Notes: a model not told the origin generated them from the letters alone. A DNA stretch of 64,000 nucleotides from Nomia melanderi (GCF_051020985.1 NC_135003.1:2752001-2816000); one strand, 5' to 3'. Numbered from the stretch's first letter, positions 21,901 through 35,714 are shown. A program made the numbers and translations.

Positions 21901-24560
21901 ACTGGCTTCCAGTTCTGGCTTCTTAAAGTATTCTGAAGAGGGGGTGAATGCGTTTGAAAGATGGCGGTAGAAGCTAAAAAGGAGGGTGGAAGAGAATATC
22001 AGGAGAATAACTCGCGCGGGAAGACCACGAGGGACGTCCAGCTACTCTACGTGATACGGGGCGCCTGTCCCGCATTATTTGCTCGCATAATAATTTACAC
22101 GCACACAGAAAAGCTGTTAGAGGGAAGGTAGCAAAGCAAATAAGAAGGGTAACACCGGCCAAGGATAAACGTACACTCGCGATTAAATGATAAAGCACCG
22201 CAACGACAGCCCTTCCGGTGTTGCAGCTTTGGTCTGACATCATTGTGGATTGAGTAAGAAGTTTGTTTGAATTATAAGAATGTCCTGCTTGAAACGACGC
22301 GTGAAATATTTTCTAAGGACAATCACGTCTGAGTTTTTTGCGGAAGTATAGAGCAATGTGGGAGTATTGGAAAATTTTACCTTGAATTTTTCAATTTTAA
22401 AAGTGTACTATATTCTCAGTTTGAACAATTCATGTATCAACTTATCTAATTCATGTAATCTTTTCCAAAAAATGTAAGACAAGTAATATAAGTATATACC
22501 ATTAGTTTCATAACATATAAGTAAAATGCAGGTAGCTTCAGTATTAAACAATATTATGTTAGTAGAAGTATTTAAGGTCTTCGAAAACGCATTAGAGTTT
22601 AATTTCATCAAACACGCTTTCTTTAAAAGTTTAAAGTAAATTTAAAAGTATAAATCAATAGTCTCAGGGTTGTTTAGTTTTAATGTGTTCGTTAGAAAAG
22701 TATTATTTTCACTAAATGAAAACATAAATAAAAAACGTTTTGAAATATTGTACGACGTGAGTGATTAATGGAGACTTACAAATTTACGAGTCTCACAGAG
22801 TATCACGTGACATACAATGTAAAGGGACCATCGTGTACACAAGGTAAGCGGAAATTACTAGTTTGGGATTTCGGATCGCATATTAAGGATCGCATTGTGA
22901 AAATTCAGCATTTATAAAGCGCTGTCTATCCACGACACGGTTATACTTACATTAAATCAGTTCATCGTGTAGTAGTGCAAAATACAAAAAGCTTACGTTC
23001 CGACTTCAACAATACCGGTGAACGTTAAATCTGTTTCACGGCTCTTCTTGCTCGGCCAGTTCTGTTTAATAATACGGAAGTTTGCCAGGCAGCCGGCATT
23101 CTCGCAGCGAGGGAGCCGCAATGAAGTAGAACTACGTCAGATAAGATAAGGATGGAAAAAGGAGGAAAGTAGCGCCGGAAAGGGCAAAAGACGGGGGAAC
23201 GGCGAGCGTGATAATACGCGTGCTCGAGCTCCTTCTACTTTCGAACGAGAATTACGCAACTTCCGTTTCACGGACGGTATCCCACATTCCGGGTCCGGTT
23301 CGCCATTCTTTCAACTCTTCCACTCCTGATTGTATACCTTTCAAAAAATAAAAAATTCGGATATTGCGTCGAACAAAATTTAACTGCCTCCAAGAAGTTG
23401 TTGAAAAGTTACTAAAATGTCAAGTGTGAGGTGAAAAATTATAATTTTGTAAGAAGAATGGATGTTTGGTTTATCCGAATACTACAAAAATGCATCATTT
23501 ACGTGGAGCAATTTGATTCTAATTAATAATAACACATTACGTACCGGTTAATTGTCAAAATACTGGGATGCATGGACGATAATTTTCAAAGAGATAAACT
23601 CACATTACTACATGTAAAATATTCAAGTATCTGATTGTTATTTGATACATTTTTAAATAATTTAAACATAATCAGTTCTAATAAAATGTAATATTTTTTT
23701 TAATGTTGTGTTGGTTAGCAAAGCTACGGAGGTACCTAATTATATAAAAACGAGATTCCTCGTTTCCGGTATATAATGTGTTCACTCGATGTAGACAATA
23801 AGCATTTTTTGCAAAAGCTTATAGGTATTACATTAAATTAGTAATGCATTCATTACTGACAAAGAAGGGTATCGAACCTGGAAATTCAAAATTTTGAAAA
23901 TTTGATCATTTTGAGCAATTTTATTTTGCCATTTTATAGACGTAACGGAACAATGTATTTTTTATACAACTCCTTTTCTCCATCTATTACCATTTACACC
24001 TTCAAAGTGAAATTCAGCACGAAAAAAATTGCAATGTGTTAGGCTTGACTTACTCTACTTACACACAACATTTCATAATTATTTAAGTTACCGGTTTCGA
24101 TACGTTTCTTTGTGAGGCAGCTGCAAGAGTTGAGTGAGTTATGAATGAAGTATAACTTTGGAATGAGTACATGCAATATCATTCCAATAAAAATCGAAAT
24201 TTTGAACAATCATTTTCAACTTTTCGTAATCGTAATTACTTGCAATTATTAATGTATTGTTAAAGACCAACTTCAAAATTGCAAAATCACGTTCCCCGAT
24301 ATCAAAATTATATTCCCCACATAAATCTACTTCTTACAAAAAATATAACTCAGTTTAAAATTTTCCGTATAGGATTCTTCGAATAAATTTCATTTTAGAT
24401 TCCTAAAATTTGAAATGCCATTTTTAAATCAACAATTATTTCAATCATTTCAATTTGCAAAGAATCAAATGTTTTATTACCATTCGTGTATATCGTTGAA
24501 TTCCTTTCACGAAAAATCTTGCTTATTCCACATAAATGACTATATTTTTACTGTTGTATT
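21900..24560. other. mixed non-coding DNA
   Basis: Moderately GC-rich patches at 21930-22260 and 22900-23330 sit in AT-rich sequence. The second patch contains TTTATAAAGCG at about 22911 and a CAGTTCATCG sequence about 45 nt later, too far for a standard core promoter. No exon recognised. Confidence 0.5.
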
Positions 24561-25840
24561 CTATTTCCAGGTTCCGAGAGCTGTTTCTTCATTTACGGAC
24601 GCAGGTCGCTGAAGTTAAACGAAGACGCAGTTAAAACTTCTTGGATATAAGCGTCGTTTCCCCGTAACGAATGGACTGATAAAAAAGACGAGCACCACGG
24701 CGGTGGGGCTCGCCAAGAGCTTTCAGAAACTTGGCTCCTCGCGAGATCTCGAGTAGTTCTGACCTTGCGTGTCGTTTCCAGACTTTTCAGGATACGGAGT
24801 CTTCAAGGGTAATTGAAAGCGCAGAAAGAAGGGAGAAGGAACTGACTCCGACTAACTTGTGGCTTTCGGTGGAATTTCATGGCGTAAACTAACGAGAATT
24901 CTGAAAATTCGTCTCGAAATTCATGTACACAAAAATATTTGAATGCAATGTTTACTTGGATAATTTGGATGGATATCGAACTTTCTGTTTGCTATGTGTT
25001 TCACGGTTATTTAAATAACCATAAATTAGCCTTCAGTCTTTCACTGGTCATATATTTTGTTTTCATAAATTTTTTTAAATAAATGCGTTTATAAATCCAT
25101 CAAATGAAGGTGAATAATAACCAGTGGAAAATTTTGTTTAACAACAGTGACTTGTAAAATAGTAATAAAGACATATATAGGTAAATTTCAAACACCCATT
25201 TTTAGAAATAATTATTTAATAACTCACACACAAAATAATTAAGAAACTCACGTGTTTAAATGATCGACACTGTGTATAGAGCTCAACAATTACTATGTCC
25301 CTGCATCTCTTGTACGTTTACACATTATTAATACTGCCAAATGTAATGCTGGTTATGATATGCAAGATCTTAATCACATATATCGCAGCGTCCCTTGCTA
25401 AACACTCAGAGAGTTCAACTATTGGGAAAATTGAGCAAATACAAATTACCTCCACTGTTAAAGATTAGATCGTTACTCTACAGGTCAAGTATTCAACATC
25501 AACTTATACATCAGTCATTTGAAAAATGTAATCTAGAAGTACAATGTTATCACCCAATTTATAGTATTCTAATATTATATAAATAATTATACAAATTATT
25601 ATACAAAAAGACAATTGTTATACTTTACATAAATTTCAAGTATACCTTCACAACTTCCTACTCACAATCTCACTCAATGTTTAAACAAAAACAATCTCAG
25701 CGATTAATATTAAAAATCCAATTAAAATTAAATGAATGTCGATCGAACATTTACATATTCGAACAGGTTACATATTCTAGCTCAAAATGCATATTCCCAA
25801 AGCATCCGGGGTTACTCATGCCCCCGCCTTTCATTTAATA
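24560..25840. other. non-coding DNA
   Basis: A GC-richer patch at 24560-24860 begins with an acceptor-like TTCTATTTCCAG near 24570, but no open frame with a matching donor follows. The remainder is AT-rich. Confidence 0.5.
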
Positions 25841-26440
25841 TCTTTTTATTCACCATACATGTCACGGTACACCCCTCCCAGAATTCGAACAATCTTCATG
25901 TCCCAGAAGAGTTGAATTTTCCCGGCGAGCCTGGTCCCGATTCGTTCGGGCAATTGTGGGAACTTGAAAGAATTCCAAGTAATTTCCATGAACACGTACA
26001 TCCCCCTGCCGATCCCGTTCGCCGCCGTGCTGCCCCGTCTCTGCGGATCCGGGTAATACATTCGATTCGTGGAAAGCCATAAGATTTTCACGGATGGCCT
26101 TCGGGCTCCTAGACCGGCGGAAGGAAGATGTCGATACAAGGCGCGTGTAGGCTCGTTTGAATAAAAGATCGTTTTGAGAATCAGCGCGGCGGCTCGGCCG
26201 GGGGCGAGCCTTCTAACGGAGCAACAATCGGGTATTGGGCGATGGTTAATTCATGGCGGCGGGATCCCATCGGACGGGTGTCGGGCAAAAAGGGATCCCA
26301 GAGTGATAAAATACATTTCTAACCGTTCCGGTTTTCACCGGACCCATACCGTATGTGTATTCCGTGTGTCCTCGAATTTTACTGATACCATCTCTTCCAC
26401 TGCGTATTATAAAGGGTGTCTTGCTTTAATTCATAAATGT
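25840..26440. other. GC-rich island
   Basis: GC-rich block with overlapping frames on both strands (25732-26082 plus, 25846-26139 minus, 26174-26446 plus). No domain or splice-bounded exon can be assigned. Confidence 0.4.
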
Positions 26441-26442
26441 AA

Positions 26443-26790
26443 TTAACACTATACTGTCGGGCTATTTTTCACGCGTGTTACGTCTGTAGCGGGCAATTTC
26501 ACAAAATGATACGTTTGGAGCATCAGCGGTTTCTACAGTATTAACGTTTTATTAATACATTATGTGTCACGAAGACCTTGAGCGTTTTACGTAATACTTC
26601 TTCTTTTGTGGCAAAGATAAGTAGAAACAGTTATTAATTACTTAGCGTCAGAACCCTTGCAATACAATATTATTAATTTACTTAGGATATTAAACATTAT
26701 TATTCGACACTAGTCTTCTTGCAAATTGTAATTGTTTTCAAGGAATTCAGGAGCGTGGTCATTGATGACTAATGTAGCGTTTAACGTGTT
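26443..26790. mobile_element. possible TTAA-bounded element
   Basis: Starts TTAACACTATACTGTCGGGC, resembling the ends of the family at 13458 and 35489, and a TTTAACGTGTTAA sequence lies near 26778-26790. The two ends share only TTAACAC, so the pairing is uncertain. Confidence 0.25.
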
Positions 26791-28480
26791 AATAAAAAGA
26801 CCAAAGTCTTAGCGATATTTTTCTGATGTGCGAGACTTGGGAAAATTTTAAGAATCATATTATGAAAAAATATTTAAACTTACTTCTTATATTGGAATAA
26901 ATTAACGGAGTGTAAAATATCTCGGTATTTATATCTATCTATCAGATTATAATATAATACATATATTAATCAGTCAACAAAGGATTAGACTAGATTGCAA
27001 AAGGTTGTACCTAAGCAAGGTCAACACACAGCAAACTACAAAAAGGTTTATTAGAAATTTAATTTTAATTTGTCAGTAATATGAAAGTAGCATAGTAATA
27101 ACGTAATAAAAAGTAAAAATATTATGCAGATAAGATATAAGATAATTTATGAATAATGCTGCAATAAAAATTTTCAAATATAGAATCTAGTGTTGTAGCA
27201 AGGGATTGTAACGTTCAAAACAATCCCCTTCATGTAATAACACTTTACGAAAACTATAAATATGACGAGTTTCATTGTGCTTTGCATTTTATTTTGCAGT
27301 CTTGTCAAGTCTCTTGCTATCGAGCATCGCAAATTTCACAGCAAAGTTCTAATTGAAATAATAAAATACTTTATATTTCCTACACGCGTCCACTTAGAGA
27401 CAAACTAAATGAATTACTGCTCTTTCAAAAAGAAAAGATTGTCACAGTTTTCCAATAGTCTGATTTCATTTTGACAAAAGGAAAACTGTAATTAAGTCTA
27501 TGACATTTAAATGTTTAGAACATCTTCTATTTTCATTATTTCATATAAAATTTCATTGAGGTTGCCTTTTTTAAAATAGATACAAATACATACAAAAAAA
27601 TATTATATTACATACTTTCTTCTTGTTTTCTCACACAGTATCATCTGCTTTTGATGTTTGTTTCTTTTTTCTGTGATATATTGTTATGTATTACTAATAT
27701 ATTTGTCAACAATGGTAGGTTAATCGATTAATGGGCAGCCTGATTCTAGAACATAGTGCGAAACTAACGTTTGCTATTAATTAATTCCCAATAACAACGC
27801 TAATATCCGAATAATAAATAAATTGACGATGTGTGTATATCTAGATTTCTGGTCTATTTTCCAAAACATTTGTTTCTATTATGACAACATTCGAGCAATA
27901 AATGATACTCGATAACATGAATAATTTGAAATGTGACTATTGCAGAGATAGATATATTTGAAACGATCATACATATCTCAAAAATGTGACACGAGTGAGA
28001 GCTTCGAAATTGACAATTAATACATCATTTTAAATTGATTTAGAATATTATGTCCTAAACATTAACTACTGAAAAGGCTTTATAACGATCAAACAGTGAG
28101 AATTTACACAAACAAACGCTGTTATCAACATATTAAAAATACCGAAATTAAATAAAATTTCGTTTCCTTAATGAATATTCCCAATAAATTAAAAATAAAA
28201 CGAAAGTGTTAAACTCTTCCTTTTAAAATTTTTATATCCTACAAATGCGTAACATTCCTCGGCATATTGATCATTAAAATGTTATATAAAGCAGACAAGA
28301 CAACGTTCCGCGAAATATAAGGAAAACCCAGAGATTGTTCCAGATAAAACTCAAACACAACCAAGGAGACTAGAACCGCAGATTCGTTCCACGGACAACA
28401 AGAAAAACCGTTCCCTTCTCCCCTTATCAAAAAACGGAAAATACGAGGGAATCTCCTGCCAACAAACATTCCCTGGCGCG
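26790..28480. other. AT-rich non-coding DNA
   Basis: No gene or repeat recognised. Confidence 0.6.
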
Positions 28481-29101
28481 TAACGGCCGCATTCGATTTG
28501 TTCCCGATTCTCTAATGGCGCTCGCAGAACTTCCGCGAGAATTTCCATCGTTCAGGTGAGATCTGTCGATGCAAAGCGGAAACTTATTGCGTTGGTATCC
28601 TGCAATAATGATAATGTCCCCGGTATCGGTGCCGTTCGAGAGAACGTCACGTCATATTATTCCCGTAGATATCCCGTGAGCGTGCGCGAGCGCTCGTTCT
28701 CGCGAAAATGGAGACGCGGCCTGGATATACGGCACCTGGACGTTTCGACGCGCGTCACGGCGGGGGAAACGCTCGAAGGATACAAACGAGGAGTTATGCT
28801 CGCGCCTGAAATCAGGATTGACGTAAACCCATTTGTCGCGGTTGTAATTTTCGAAGAAACGCGTCCGGTCCCGGTTATTTCCGCCGCGCGTGAGCCGGCC
28901 CAGCTTCGTTTCCGCGTACACTGTCAGCCGAAAGTTTCCGGACCGAACGAAATTCTATCGTGTTTATTCGCGAATAAATACTGTCACGAAAAAAAACTGG
29001 GATCAGTTTTAACTCATTGCGCGTCGAGCATTTTTCGATACTGTCAATTAGCGCAGGATATTTTTGTAACGGAGGTTTCTATAACTTACATTTTGCTGTG
29101 A
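28480..29101. other. CpG-rich island with a long unassigned open frame
   Basis: A 181-codon plus-strand frame (28556-29101) spans the GC-rich block and continues into more AT-rich sequence. It is Arg- and Val-rich with no signal peptide, membrane segment or domain I know. A donor-like CAG/GTGAGA lies at its 5' edge (about 28552-28558), before the ATG-containing part. Because stops are rare in such sequence, I treat the frame as unproven. Confidence 0.3.
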
Positions 29102-30480
29102 CAAAAAACGGGAACCTGTGAAATCTTTATGCGCATTCGGGCATTTCGGTTTGGCTTGTTGAGTTGGTTTATTGTGGTCGAAATGAAAGGCGAATTTGAT
29201 GATTCGAAGTTAATATATGTCTGTGATGAAAGTTATGTGCGTGTATAGTGAAATCAATAGAGTTCGAAAAGGTAATATTTGGAATTTATGAACAGAGAAA
29301 TAAAATGGAAACTAATATATATCGCCGATTCCCTTCTTTAGTATTAGTTTAGGTTTGTATTCATTTAATTGCCTTGTCTATCTCTTATTTCGGTAAATAA
29401 AAATATGTAATTATTTTTATTCTTTTCTTTTTAGATTATATTGTAATACGAAAACCATAATATTTTGTATTGCTTTTAAACAAATAACTTCGCATAGTAA
29501 AATTGTTAAGACGAAGAAAAGTTATTTTTTACATTAAAAGGTATATTGTATTCGACTAGTGTGATAGGATTAAATTTCAGGCAGGAACTTTTGGCAATCA
29601 CTGTACCAATTGTACCAACCCAGAATCCACTTTTTCTTCTTCGCCGTATTTCGTCTCCATGATCGTTTCGTCTCTGTTCCCTTTTAACGCGACCGGCATA
29701 AAATTTCATTCTTTGTCCGTGATCGGACACGTTGCGTCAGTTCGATGACGGACGCTCTTCGAATTCTTTCCCTTTGTGATCGTTACACACGCGGAATTCT
29801 TCCCTGCGGCGTGCAAGGGATGCTTCTATTAAAATTTAATATTGCGTCGTTATTGCTTAACGATTTCATGAATTCGATGGATACTGTACATTTTTGCGGA
29901 CATGTTAAACTCTCCTCAATATCAGACACATTCTTTACCAGCGTTGCAAACTAATGGAAACTATTGAAGACGAATTTAAGCAATGAAATACATTTCGAAC
30001 AAATACTCCATTCTAGAATATGTTTTTCGTATATCTTTCGAATTCGTTTTCAAACAAACTAAACACTTTGCCGTGTAAAAATTAGCAGTAACATTTGAAA
30101 TATTATTTCAATAACGTCCATAACTTCCGCTGAACTAAAAGAGTCAAAATTAAGCTGTACCAAAATTTGTATAATTTTTATATTAACGATCTATCCTATT
30201 TAATATTAAATAATCAGTATATGCTCTTAATTTATACAAGTTTCTTTATTGCAAAAAAAAGAAAAAATGAGAGTACAAAATATTTTAGAAAAATGGAGTA
30301 CAAAATTGAATCTTTACAAAAGAAAGTTTTTCAATCCTTTTCAGAATGTTAAAAGAGTTGATGTAGTCTTCGTGTTAGGTGAGCAAGGATAATCAAATTG
30401 TACGATAAACAAAATTGTAGATTTTCTTTCTGATAAATTGAAGATGCAGGCTAAAGGTAACGTAAGAGAATTGTACTCAC
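29101..30480. other. AT-rich DNA, probable intron
   Basis: Lies immediately downstream, on the minus strand, of the follistatin/Kazal exon. It is therefore inferred to be intron of that gene. No other exon recognised. Confidence 0.55.
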
Positions 30481-30690
30481 CACAGGCGCCCTGGTGGAGT
30501 ATACGTGTGTTTTTTCTCTTGAGGCAGCTGGTCTGTGTAAGGTGGCAGTAGTTGGTGTAGGTCACGTTGTCGGTGCCGCAGACAGGTTCAGAAGTCGAAG
30601 GGCAATCGGTCGAGCATTGACACAAAGGTTTTCCGCTCTTCGACACGACGCACGTCGCTCCCGGGACACAATACGTCTTCTCGCAGGGTT
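30481..30690 (-). CDS. internal exon: follistatin-like plus Kazal module, agrin-like protein
   Basis: On the minus strand an acceptor ending TTCACGTTCCAG (AG at 30692-30691) opens the exon, and the donor GTGAGTAC (30480-30473) closes it. The exon is 210 bp and phase 1-1, so it encodes a 70-residue insertable module. The N-terminal third has the follistatin EGF-like pattern (PCEKTYCVPGATC, then LCQC). The rest is a Kazal domain with the usual spacing: CSTDC, seven residues, CGTDNVTYTNYC, then C and C, ending QGACG. VCGTDNVTY is the diagnostic core. Such modules occur in tandem in agrin and also in follistatin-like proteins and SPARC relatives. The symmetric 1-1 exon favours the agrin type. Such proteins are secreted and matrix-bound, and Kazal folds can bind proteases. 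The gene name is inference; the exon itself is well supported. Confidence 0.85.
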
Positions 30691-30691
30691 C

Positions 30692-32100
30692 TGGAACGTG
30701 AATGAGACAAATTTGTAGTAGAACGTCTGCTTGTATTACGGAAACGCGCTGCGCGAAACAAAATGAACGATTCAATGATTAATCGAGAGAGAAGCGTTTC
30801 CATCTCATCATTAATTTTCTTTATTCTCAAAACGAACATTAACGATTACGCCTTTAAGTCTGTATTCGAAGAAAAATAAATTCGATATGAAAAATACAGG
30901 TATATATAGCATGGCTAAGATTTAGCAAAACAGATAATGAACAAGATGGGTTTATATAGACAAACGAATTGATAAAATGTAACAAAATTATATCCCTGAA
31001 TAATTTATTCTGGAGAAACTGAATTATAAAAATTGTTAGTAAGACAAATATAATTTTTCTTTATTGTCAGTATTATTAATTAAGGAATAAAGTTCAAAGA
31101 ATATAATGTTGAATATAAAATTAAAATTTTAATGGCCAAGTAATTAATGAGATTTGGTGAGAATAACTTGTAACTTATTCAAATTTGCGGAATAAGTATA
31201 TCGAATTTCAATTTATGTAATAGATTAATTACTTTATTAGTTCTTGTAGTGTAATTGAGCCTGTTCAAATGGATTAATCCTGTCATCTGACACTTCTTAC
31301 TGTTAGCGGAAACTAAATTTAATTTATCCCTTCCATAATTTAATATACAACGATTATTAAAAGGTTTCAAAGCTATAAATAAAATCATTTAATTTGTCAA
31401 TGAATTGTGTTGATTCAAATGCTAAGCAGTAAAGTAAATGCATTTGAAATTTTAATGAAACAACGGCGTGACGCTGACGAGCGTTATTTCTCGATACATG
31501 AGTAACAAATCGAAGAAGAGTTTAGTTCATTAGTATCATAATGAAACAAGAAAGGTGTTGAACGAAAATTGAAATTTACGCCATTTATACTGATGTAGAT
31601 CTGGCTACTTTGAAAAGGTTCCTGATAAACCTCCGATGCGAAAACAATATTCATCATTAACGACTATTACGTTTCGATTTTCATTCGTATTTGTGCTGAC
31701 AATAATATCCCGCAATTTTCATTAGATTCGGTAGCTGCAAAATACATTTCGCCCAGAAATATCGAAATGTATGTGAAAGTAAACAATACCGTATGAAACT
31801 ATAAAATGTATCGAATACAATGATACTTAATTCAACAATTGAGTTACAGATCAAATTAATATCACGAATTAAATAAAATTATCCTCTTCGTTGAGAATAA
31901 ATATTCCTTAAAACTACACTTCACTCAACAAGTTGAATTCTTTTCTCAAAACAACAAAAATGCAAATTTAAAATTTCCTCTTTTAACAAATCAAAACTCC
32001 TATAATACAATTCACCTTCTCAATCCAACACATTAATAAACCAATAAATTAACTACACAACTTAATTTATAATTCAATTTACATTCTTCCGTTGATTTAA
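30692..32100. other. AT-rich DNA, probable intron
   Basis: Lies upstream of the Kazal exon on the minus strand. The polypyrimidine-containing acceptor region is at about 30691-30730. Nothing else recognised. Confidence 0.55.
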
Positions 32101-33410
32101 TTTCAGAGAATCTCAAACTCATTGAAGAAAAGGCAACCGGTTCTTCACCCATGCTCGTTACTCGACGTAGACCACCTAACCAATGAATTCGTCTGTCAAT
32201 TACTTGCTACGGTATTCTCATGAATCGTCATTGCGACGAGTCGCCGGACTCTTAATCCCACCAACAAAAAGATCAGCGTCGAAGGAAGTCACCGCTCCGC
32301 AAGAGTCATAATCCCGTTGAGGCCAAAGGCAAATAGCTTTCCCGTGCGACTGACGTTACAACCGGTTATCAAAGGAGCCGAGGACATTTTCCCGGTATTC
32401 CTTCTTCAAGACTGCCCGCGTCGTCACGAAGATTTCAAGCGGCACGGTTATGTGGGGAACTCGGCCGTGGCTTTAAGGACCCCCTTTAACGAAGTCCGAG
32501 AAACATTCTTTAAACGAAACGAAGAGACGCTTGCTCAAAAGTTTTAGGGTATGGCCAGGCGAAAGAGGTGGGGCGAAGAGGTGGTGAGCAGGGGGCAGAC
32601 GAACGAACTTCTAGAACTGAATTACTGCAGCGTCGCTGGCGGAAATTCGTGTTTCGAAGGCTTTGTAGTTCTTGCCGCGCCGCGGGTAGGAGAACAGTCG
32701 ATAAGAAAACACCAATTAAAGGGAGACGCTCGGTGAAAATAATTAGCGCCGACCCGATGATGCTCGAGGAGCAGGGTGGTAACCGTTGGGGTCGTCGTTG
32801 AGGACGTCAGCCGCTCTGCCCCGTGCCTCAACACCCTTTTTCCCCAGACGTCTACGCCTTTTTTCCCCTGTCCCCACCCTCATCGAGCCAGCCTGACGAG
32901 AAGAGATTCAAGGAAGCGCAATCAATTTTCCGGGAAAGTTGGCTTCAGCCCGGAGGCAGACCGCCGGGTAACCTCGACGGATAATCCGAGCACCGCGGTC
33001 ATTAATATGGCGGACAAGTTGATCCACCGTGAAAAAATCGCCCGACGCCGCCTAACCTCTCGGGCTCGATCGCTCTACTCCCGACGGGGATTCTTTCTTC
33101 ATCCCCCTCTTCCTGGGCTGGAGTACGAGGAAGAGATGGTATCCGAGTAGTTAGGGTACGGACCAGGTCCGAGGATGGACGAAGAGCGGACCACGAGCGG
33201 TGAAAGAAAGGGAATGATAAAGAACCGTTTTTACCCTTTGACGATTCAACGCTTCTTCACGCGAATTGACGGACACCGGCGGACACCGGGATCTGTTCTC
33301 CAGACTTGTGGTTTTGCCGTCATTCAGCGGAGAAAATGCCTTCGGGACGAGTCCGGCTCAAAGCGTTCCCCTGTAACGTTTTAATGCTGTCGTCTTTCTT
33401 CTCTCTTTCC
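32100..33410. other. long GC-rich island
   Basis: One of the largest GC/CpG-rich blocks here, holding several overlapping plus-strand frames (32317-32547, 32568-32801, 32776-33150, 33175-33384). None carries a recognisable domain and they are mutually out of frame. A purine-rich bias on the plus strand is visible at about 32540-32620. Regulatory DNA or an unrecognised transcript is possible. Confidence 0.4.
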
Positions 33411-35260
33411 TTCTTTTCCTTGTTTGAATGGAAGCGAGAAGTAGATTTTTCTAATATTTCAAGCTGCCTGATAGTTCACTGCTGTGAGTGCGTGGAGAAC
33501 ATTCTTTCAAGGGACACTTACGTGTGTCAATTGCTTGGTTTTTATTATTGTCAATATTATATTAACACCGATACGTGGGGAATATGATTTGAAAACTTTA
33601 ATTTGCGTTAGATGGTTACGGATTTTTAATCTTTTCTTTAAGAGTGTTAATTTTTTTTATAATGTTCATCTTGATTACAATTATTGCTCAATAATATATT
33701 TAATTAGGTCTGTAATATTTAGAATCAGCTCGTTTGGAACTCAAAAATTAGAACTGTAATGCTTCTACTTTAATTTTGTCATCAAAAATCAAGGAAGAAA
33801 ACGTAATCACTCGCTAATGACTTCAAGGGAAAAGATAAGTAAATTGTAGAAGTGTATGCAAATATACATTTTCATAAAGATATTCTTCAGTTAACTTATA
33901 TTAAAACTTGTGCCCTACAATTTTCTGAAGAGTCTGCAGGTTTGAGATACATAAAGTTTCGGAGTCAGGTAATAACCTACACCAATTATTGAAATAAAAG
34001 CTTTTATAAAGATACCTAATACAAGTAGCTTATTAGAAATGTTATTTCTATTACACACGATATTGAAAATTTCAACAATGGAAAATATTGCCTCTTAATA
34101 CTCAGAATACAACTTTTGCGATGCAGCAACTGCAACGTTTACTAAACTTACTTTATTTACATTTATATGTAGTATATGTATAAAGTTATGCGAACCCTGC
34201 ATTACTTTTGACTTCTTAACCTTTCGAAAGTTCGCTAAATCCTTTTAACATATGCTTAACTTCTGTTTGAAGGCATTCAATTTCTTCCACAATTTCTTCT
34301 TCAAACAAAATTCTAATAATCCTAAGAGGTTTCGTTCAATCATCCAACACATATTATCATTAACACTTATCTATTATTTCAACAAAACCTATCGTAGTTA
34401 TCGAACTAATCTTTATTAGTAAATTGATGTATGAAAATATAACTTTATGAAACTCATTGAATCTAAATATAAGACTCATCACTAAAATGCAGATCATAGT
34501 GTACTTGTAACATATGAAATTTTGTAAACTCCAAAGGAACATTTATATCGATAAACATTAATAACATTCATACTTCATTGCTATCACAAATAATTAATTA
34601 GCAACATAAATTTCTTCTCCATTTTACATTATACAAAATAATCTTCGAAAATATAAATGTACATAAAGATTTGCAAACTATCCATCACGAAAGTAATTAA
34701 CGCAATCATTCATCCCGAGATGATAAGCTAAGAAATTTGTAACATTCATCGTTTCGCTATGACGATTATTTCCTAGACTCGCGGTTTCCGAGACAAGCGG
34801 CGACGTTATCCTTACTCAGAGTATCATCCCACGATATGAAACACTTCGTCGAATGAAAAGGTAGCCATGATTAATTTCCCACCGGAATATTCGTCCGCGA
34901 ATTAATCGGGTGCCAGAATATTCGGCTTACCCGAAATTCGTTAGCTTATAACATAGAATTAGACTCGTGTTGAACGCATAGAATAGGAGCTTGCAAATGA
35001 TAAAATTATGACATGCATAATATCAAGGTACAAATTCTTAGTTCAAAAATAGTGTTCAAGTTATGTTGCCATTTCAATGCTGAACTAATAGTGCAATAGG
35101 TTAATGCGATCACTATCAGCATCATGCATTTGTGATGACAACAATTCTACACTTTATATAAAGAAAATGAAATGAATGGTATAGACATTGCCATTTAAAG
35201 TTACAAAATATAATATTATATTTACGAACTCTTAACATAATTTTTAGAATATAGATCTGA
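33410..35260. other. AT-rich non-coding DNA
   Basis: No gene or repeat recognised. Confidence 0.6.
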
Positions 35261-35264
35261 ATAC

Positions 35265-35359
35265 TTAACCGGCCACTAATTGAGTATTGTGATGATATAG
35301 AAATGACTTCAATCTGCAACAAAGTTTAAACGGATATTTTTACCCGACCTGTCGATTAA
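35265..35359 (-). repeat. TTAA-bounded short repeat, left member of inverted pair
   Basis: Bounded by TTAA at 35265-35268 and 35356-35359. Its right 61 bp (35299-35359) matches the reverse complement of 36255-36315 at roughly 84 percent by eye, including the exact block ATATTTTTACCCGACC and the block GACTTCAATCT. Confidence 0.65.
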
Positions 35360-35488
35360 ATGTTAAAGCTGTTAGCCTTTCTGGCCTCGTTTTTTCGATA
35401 TTTTACTTGAAATATTTGTTGAATTATTAAATTGATTTAACACGTTGACTGCCACCATGTTCACCAATGACCGGAGTGTCCCAATTGC

Positions 35489-35714
35489 TTAACACTCGAA
35501 CTACCAGACGGGTCAAAAGACCCATTTCTGATTTTTTCATTTTGGAATTGTTAAAAAGGTAACTGGCGTTTCTCTGAGAAGTTATTAAAGAAATTGATCT
35601 AGCAATACGCAAACTGACTTATAAATCTATTAAAGTCTTGATAGATGCACTCTTGAAGTTTCTATAGAAGAATTTCAAAAAATTAATTTAACTGCTCGGT
35701 CGTTTTAGTGTTAA
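35489..35714 (-). mobile_element. TTAA-bounded MITE-like element, family 2 copy 2
   Basis: Both ends retain TTAA (35489-35492 and 35711-35714) with imperfect terminal inverted repeats, TTAACACTCGAACTACCAG and the reverse complement of TCGTTTTAGTGTTAA. The whole 226 bp matches the opposite-strand copy at 13458-13684. There is no coding capacity. TTAA boundaries suggest mobilisation by a piggyBac-type transposase, which is inference. Confidence 0.8.

Noticed and set aside
22911..22962. TATAAA with downstream TCAGTT as a promoter
   Set aside because: The spacing of about 45 nt is outside the normal range.
28556..29101. 181-codon plus-strand open frame
   Set aside because: Lies in a GC-rich block where stops are rare, has no recognisable domain, and overlaps an 89-codon frame on the other strand.
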